Source of the DNA: Alphaproteobacteria bacterium
GTDB lineage: Bacteria; Pseudomonadota; Alphaproteobacteria; Micavibrionales; Micavibrionaceae
Assembly: GCA_030639165.1 (NCBI GenBank)
Contig: DAOWDF010000141.1
Location: forward strand, 1-7,474
Direction of reading: 5' to 3'
Length of the DNA stretch: 7,474 nucleotides
In this document: one piece after another, positions 6,376 through 7,474 of the stretch
How positions within the stretch are numbered: the first letter of the stretch is position 1
How the letters are laid out: the number at the start of each line of letters is the position of its first letter
The notes under the pieces: model-generated
What the model saw: only the letters and a program-made list of their open reading frames with translations
Told to the model about the DNA's origin: nothing
The model's database searches: none
Translations under genes and position numbers: made by a program

Positions 6376-6393
6376 TGATAAGTTGTTTTATCA
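6376..6393 (-). other. AT-rich hairpin after the 153-aa gene
   Basis: TGATAA and TTATCA form a 6-bp stem with a 6-base loop, 14 bases after the stop of the 153-aa gene. The stem is weak and no T run follows, so termination here would be poor. It could be a decayed terminator or chance. Confidence 0.25.
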
Positions 6394-6407
6394 TAGATAT
6401 CAGTGGC

Positions 6408-6869
6408 TTATAGGTCGTATCTGCTTGGATCGCTAGGTACTATCATTGGGTTATCAATGCCTGCTTCTTCTAAAAATTCCTTCCATTGTCCTTCATTAAG
6501 GTTGTCTAAATTTTTATCTGATGCATATATTTCATATTCTTTAAGGAGTTCATGGATAGATGGTGCCTTTGGTAGAAGCTCACCAGCCATTGAGTGTTCT
6601 GTTGAGGTGCTGTTAGTTGATATATGATCACAAAGTTCAAACCCTTCAGTAGCGTGCCGACGTAACGATTTTGTGTTGTGGTTGGGTTCAGTTAAATCGC
6701 CCCGTTTATTTTCTATAATTATTTCAGGGGAAGAGGTTTTTGTATTTGGAATTAATTTACCTTCCGCGATTACTGGTGGTTTATAGCTATCTTCTACTAC
6801 AGGTGTATTGGTAACCTGTTCTGATAAAGCTATAAAAGCTGGCTTTAGCATTTCTAAATATTTGTTCAT
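6408..6869 (-). CDS. Soluble protein of unknown function (153 aa)
   Basis: I do not recognise a family. There is no signal peptide or membrane segment, so a cytoplasmic location is expected unless it is exported by another route. A short amphipathic N-terminus (MNKYLEMLKPAFIALSEQV) is followed by a polar middle of low order, about 20-100, rich in Thr, Ser, Pro, Asn and Glu. The acidic C-terminal part (104-140) looks helical: SIHELLKEYEIYASDKNLDN and then EGQWKEFLEEAGIDNP. It has a single cysteine, Cys80. The layout, a short N-terminal helix, a flexible linker and a compact C-terminal helical part, resembles adaptor, anti-sigma or effector-like proteins in shape only. The start at 6869 has GGGAG 9 bases upstream and a near-consensus promoter 30-58 bases upstream. 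The strong expression signals argue for a real gene. Confidence 0.72.
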   Translation of the reverse strand: MNKYLEMLKPAFIALSEQVTNTPVVEDSYKPPVIAEGKLIPNTKTSSPEIIIENKRGDLTEPNHNTKSLRRHATEGFELCDHISTNSTSTEHSMAGELLPKAPSIHELLKEYEIYASDKNLDNLNEGQWKEFLEEAGIDNPMIVPSDPSRYDL

Positions 6870-6877
6870 TTCTTATT

Positions 6878-6882
6878 ACTCC
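6878..6882 (-). promoter_or_regulatory. Ribosome binding site of the 153-aa gene
   Basis: On the - strand GGGAG is followed by 9 bases (TAATAAGAA) before the ATG at 6869. This is a good Shine-Dalgarno match and supports the start chosen. Confidence 0.65.
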
Positions 6883-6898
6883 CATTTTGATGTGGGGG

Positions 6899-6927
6899 AG
6901 TATAACCGAGCTGCTTAATTATGTCAA
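6899..6927 (-). promoter_or_regulatory. Near-consensus sigma70 promoter of the 153-aa gene
   Basis: On the - strand, a perfect -35 TTGACA (6922-6927) is separated by exactly 17 bases from -10 TATACT (6899-6904), eleven of twelve consensus positions in all. Transcription would start near 6891-6892, giving a leader of about 22 bases that carries the ribosome binding site. This is the strongest promoter visible in the window and suggests high, possibly constitutive, expression. Confidence 0.85.
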
Positions 6928-6930
6928 TAC

Positions 6931-6954
6931 AAAAGCTAACCTAAGAGTAGGTAG
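6931..6954 (-). terminator. Candidate weak terminator after the kinase/82-aa unit
   Basis: On the - strand, a stem CTA-CCTA with TAGG-TAG and a one-base bulge, closed by a 4-base loop (6936-6954), is followed by CTTTT. It starts 24 bases after the stop of the 82-aa gene and ends three bases before the -35 box of the next gene. The stem is short and the T run is only four, so efficiency is doubtful. The position between two transcription units is right. Confidence 0.4.
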
Positions 6955-6978
6955 AGTCTAGCAGTGATCTTTTTTACG

Positions 6979-7227
6979 CTAGCTTACATAAGTCATGTGA
7001 TTGTCGCGATATACCATGGTGGGGTAGTTGTTTTTAACAACCTGTTTACTTTGGCTTGACAGCCTATTTTTTGCTTCGTTATAACTATTAGATAATGAAG
7101 GAAAATCATTTATGGGAGTATTTGTATTTACTCCTCTTATTGGTGTTCCTAGTAACGCACTATGTTCAAACGCAAAAGCGTTTACAGCGACTAGAAACAC
7201 CATATTTAATTGTGAGGTTGGGTGCAT
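6979..7227 (-). CDS. Probable small exported protein of unknown function (82 aa)
   Basis: I do not recognise a family. The ATG at 7227 lies 4 bases after the kinase stop codon, so it is probably co-transcribed and translated by coupling; no clear Shine-Dalgarno is present. Residues 9-19 (MVFLVAVNAFA) form a short hydrophobic stretch ending in an A-F-A-like cleavage site before FEHS. The n-region lacks a basic residue, so the signal peptide is only plausible. The rest is polar and low in complexity: TNTPINDFPSLSNSYNEAKN, then a basic SKQVVKNNYP, with no cysteine. Met9 is an alternative start. The tight spacing and export-like N-terminus favour a real gene, but no conserved motif confirms it. 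Confidence 0.5.
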   Translation of the reverse strand: MHPTSQLNMVFLVAVNAFAFEHSALLGTPIRGVNTNTPINDFPSLSNSYNEAKNRLSSQSKQVVKNNYPTMVYRDNHMTYVS

Positions 7228-7231
7228 ATTA

Positions 7232-7474
7232 TTAAGCCGCTAAATCTGCAAGCTTAACTTCTGGTCTTGGTCCTATGTGCGAGATTACTTCTCCAGCAGC
7301 GATTGAACCTAGCTTACCGCATTCTTCCAGTGGTTTGCCCTCGGTTAGGCCATATAGAAAGCCAGCAGCGAATTGGTCGCCTGCGCCAGTTGTATCTACT
7401 ACATTATCTACGGCAGCAGCATCAATTTTAATGTGCTGACCATCAGATATTATAACCGCACCTTTTTCACTGCG
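7232..7474 (-). CDS. PfkB-family kinase, adenosine kinase-like, C-terminal end (5'-partial)
   Basis: The open frame runs off the right edge; 80 residues and the TAA at 7232-7234 are seen. PfkB/ribokinase-family enzymes phosphorylate sugars or nucleosides with ATP. The family signature DTTGAGDQFAAGFLYGL is at fragment residues 27-43. It holds the GAGD anion hole, and Asp33 is the catalytic base. Upstream GAVIISDGQHIKIDA is the usual strand pair before the signature, and AAVDNVVDTTGAGD is standard. The tail GSIAAGEVISHIGPRPE is typical of the alphaproteobacterial branch often annotated as adenosine kinase, but the substrate-binding N-terminal part lies outside the window, so adenosine, ribose or another substrate cannot be chosen. 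The 82-aa gene follows after 4 bases. Confidence 0.9.
   Translation of the reverse strand, partial: RSEKGAVIISDGQHIKIDAAAVDNVVDTTGAGDQFAAGFLYGLTEGKPLEECGKLGSIAAGEVISHIGPRPEVKLADLAA

Noticed and set aside
5967..6413. A 148-codon open frame on the + strand, rich in Phe, Leu and Ser with hydrophobic runs
   Set aside because: It starts at GTG with no ribosome binding site and is antisense to the 73-aa gene and that gene's promoter. Its hydrophobicity is what an antisense reading of a polar gene gives. The - strand has a ribosome binding site, promoter and signal peptide.
6878..6901. A 6-bp inverted repeat (ACTCCC/GGGAGT) that would sequester the ribosome binding site of the 153-aa gene, like a riboswitch or thermometer
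   Set aside because: The 5' arm overlaps the -10 box and lies upstream of the predicted transcription start near 6891, so it would not be in the mRNA. It holds only if transcription starts further upstream.

Overview
This window is a gene-dense, fairly AT-rich piece of chromosome from a Gram-negative bacterium. An alphaproteobacterium is the best guess. The evidence is a GT9 heptosyltransferase of the LPS type, a periplasmic YejA-type peptide-binding protein, several Sec signal peptides, a YgfZ of the alphaproteobacterial style and an adenosine-kinase-like PfkB enzyme. The order cannot be decided from this sequence. I see no rRNA, tRNA, CRISPR, insertion sequence or phage gene.

Left part (1-3563). 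The window opens inside a pyruvate, phosphate dikinase gene on the + strand. The swivelling His domain and the whole PEP/pyruvate domain are present; the ATP-grasp half lies outside the window. It is followed by a small unknown membrane protein (1438-1821), whose stop codon overlaps by 4 bases the stop codon of a convergent ygfZ gene (1818-2561, -). ygfZ is divergent from a GT9 glycosyltransferase (2571-3563, +), with only 9 bases between the two start codons.

Middle part (3586-5887, all -). An ABC-transporter substrate-binding protein of the SBP_bac_5/YejA type is followed by a small secreted protein of unknown function with two cysteines. The intrinsic terminator of this pair lies inside the 3' end of the convergent glycosyltransferase gene. 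No permease or ATPase of the transporter is in the window.

Right part (5888-7474, all -). The C-terminal end of a PfkB-family kinase, which runs off the window edge, is followed by three small genes with no recognisable family: an 82-aa probable exported protein, a 153-aa soluble protein and a 73-aa probable exported protein. The last two each have a near-consensus sigma70 promoter (TTGACA with TATACT or TATATT), and the 73-aa gene has a 12-bp perfect palindrome over its -10/+1 region. Between it and the binding-protein gene is a noncoding stretch with a 6-bp-stem hairpin flanked by imperfect direct repeats.

The recognised genes are mostly housekeeping: PEP/pyruvate interconversion, Fe-S cluster maintenance, LPS sugar transfer, peptide uptake and nucleoside or sugar phosphorylation. 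The most novel part is the cluster of three unknown small genes at 6062-7227 and its promoters. No complete new multi-gene system can be claimed from this sequence alone.
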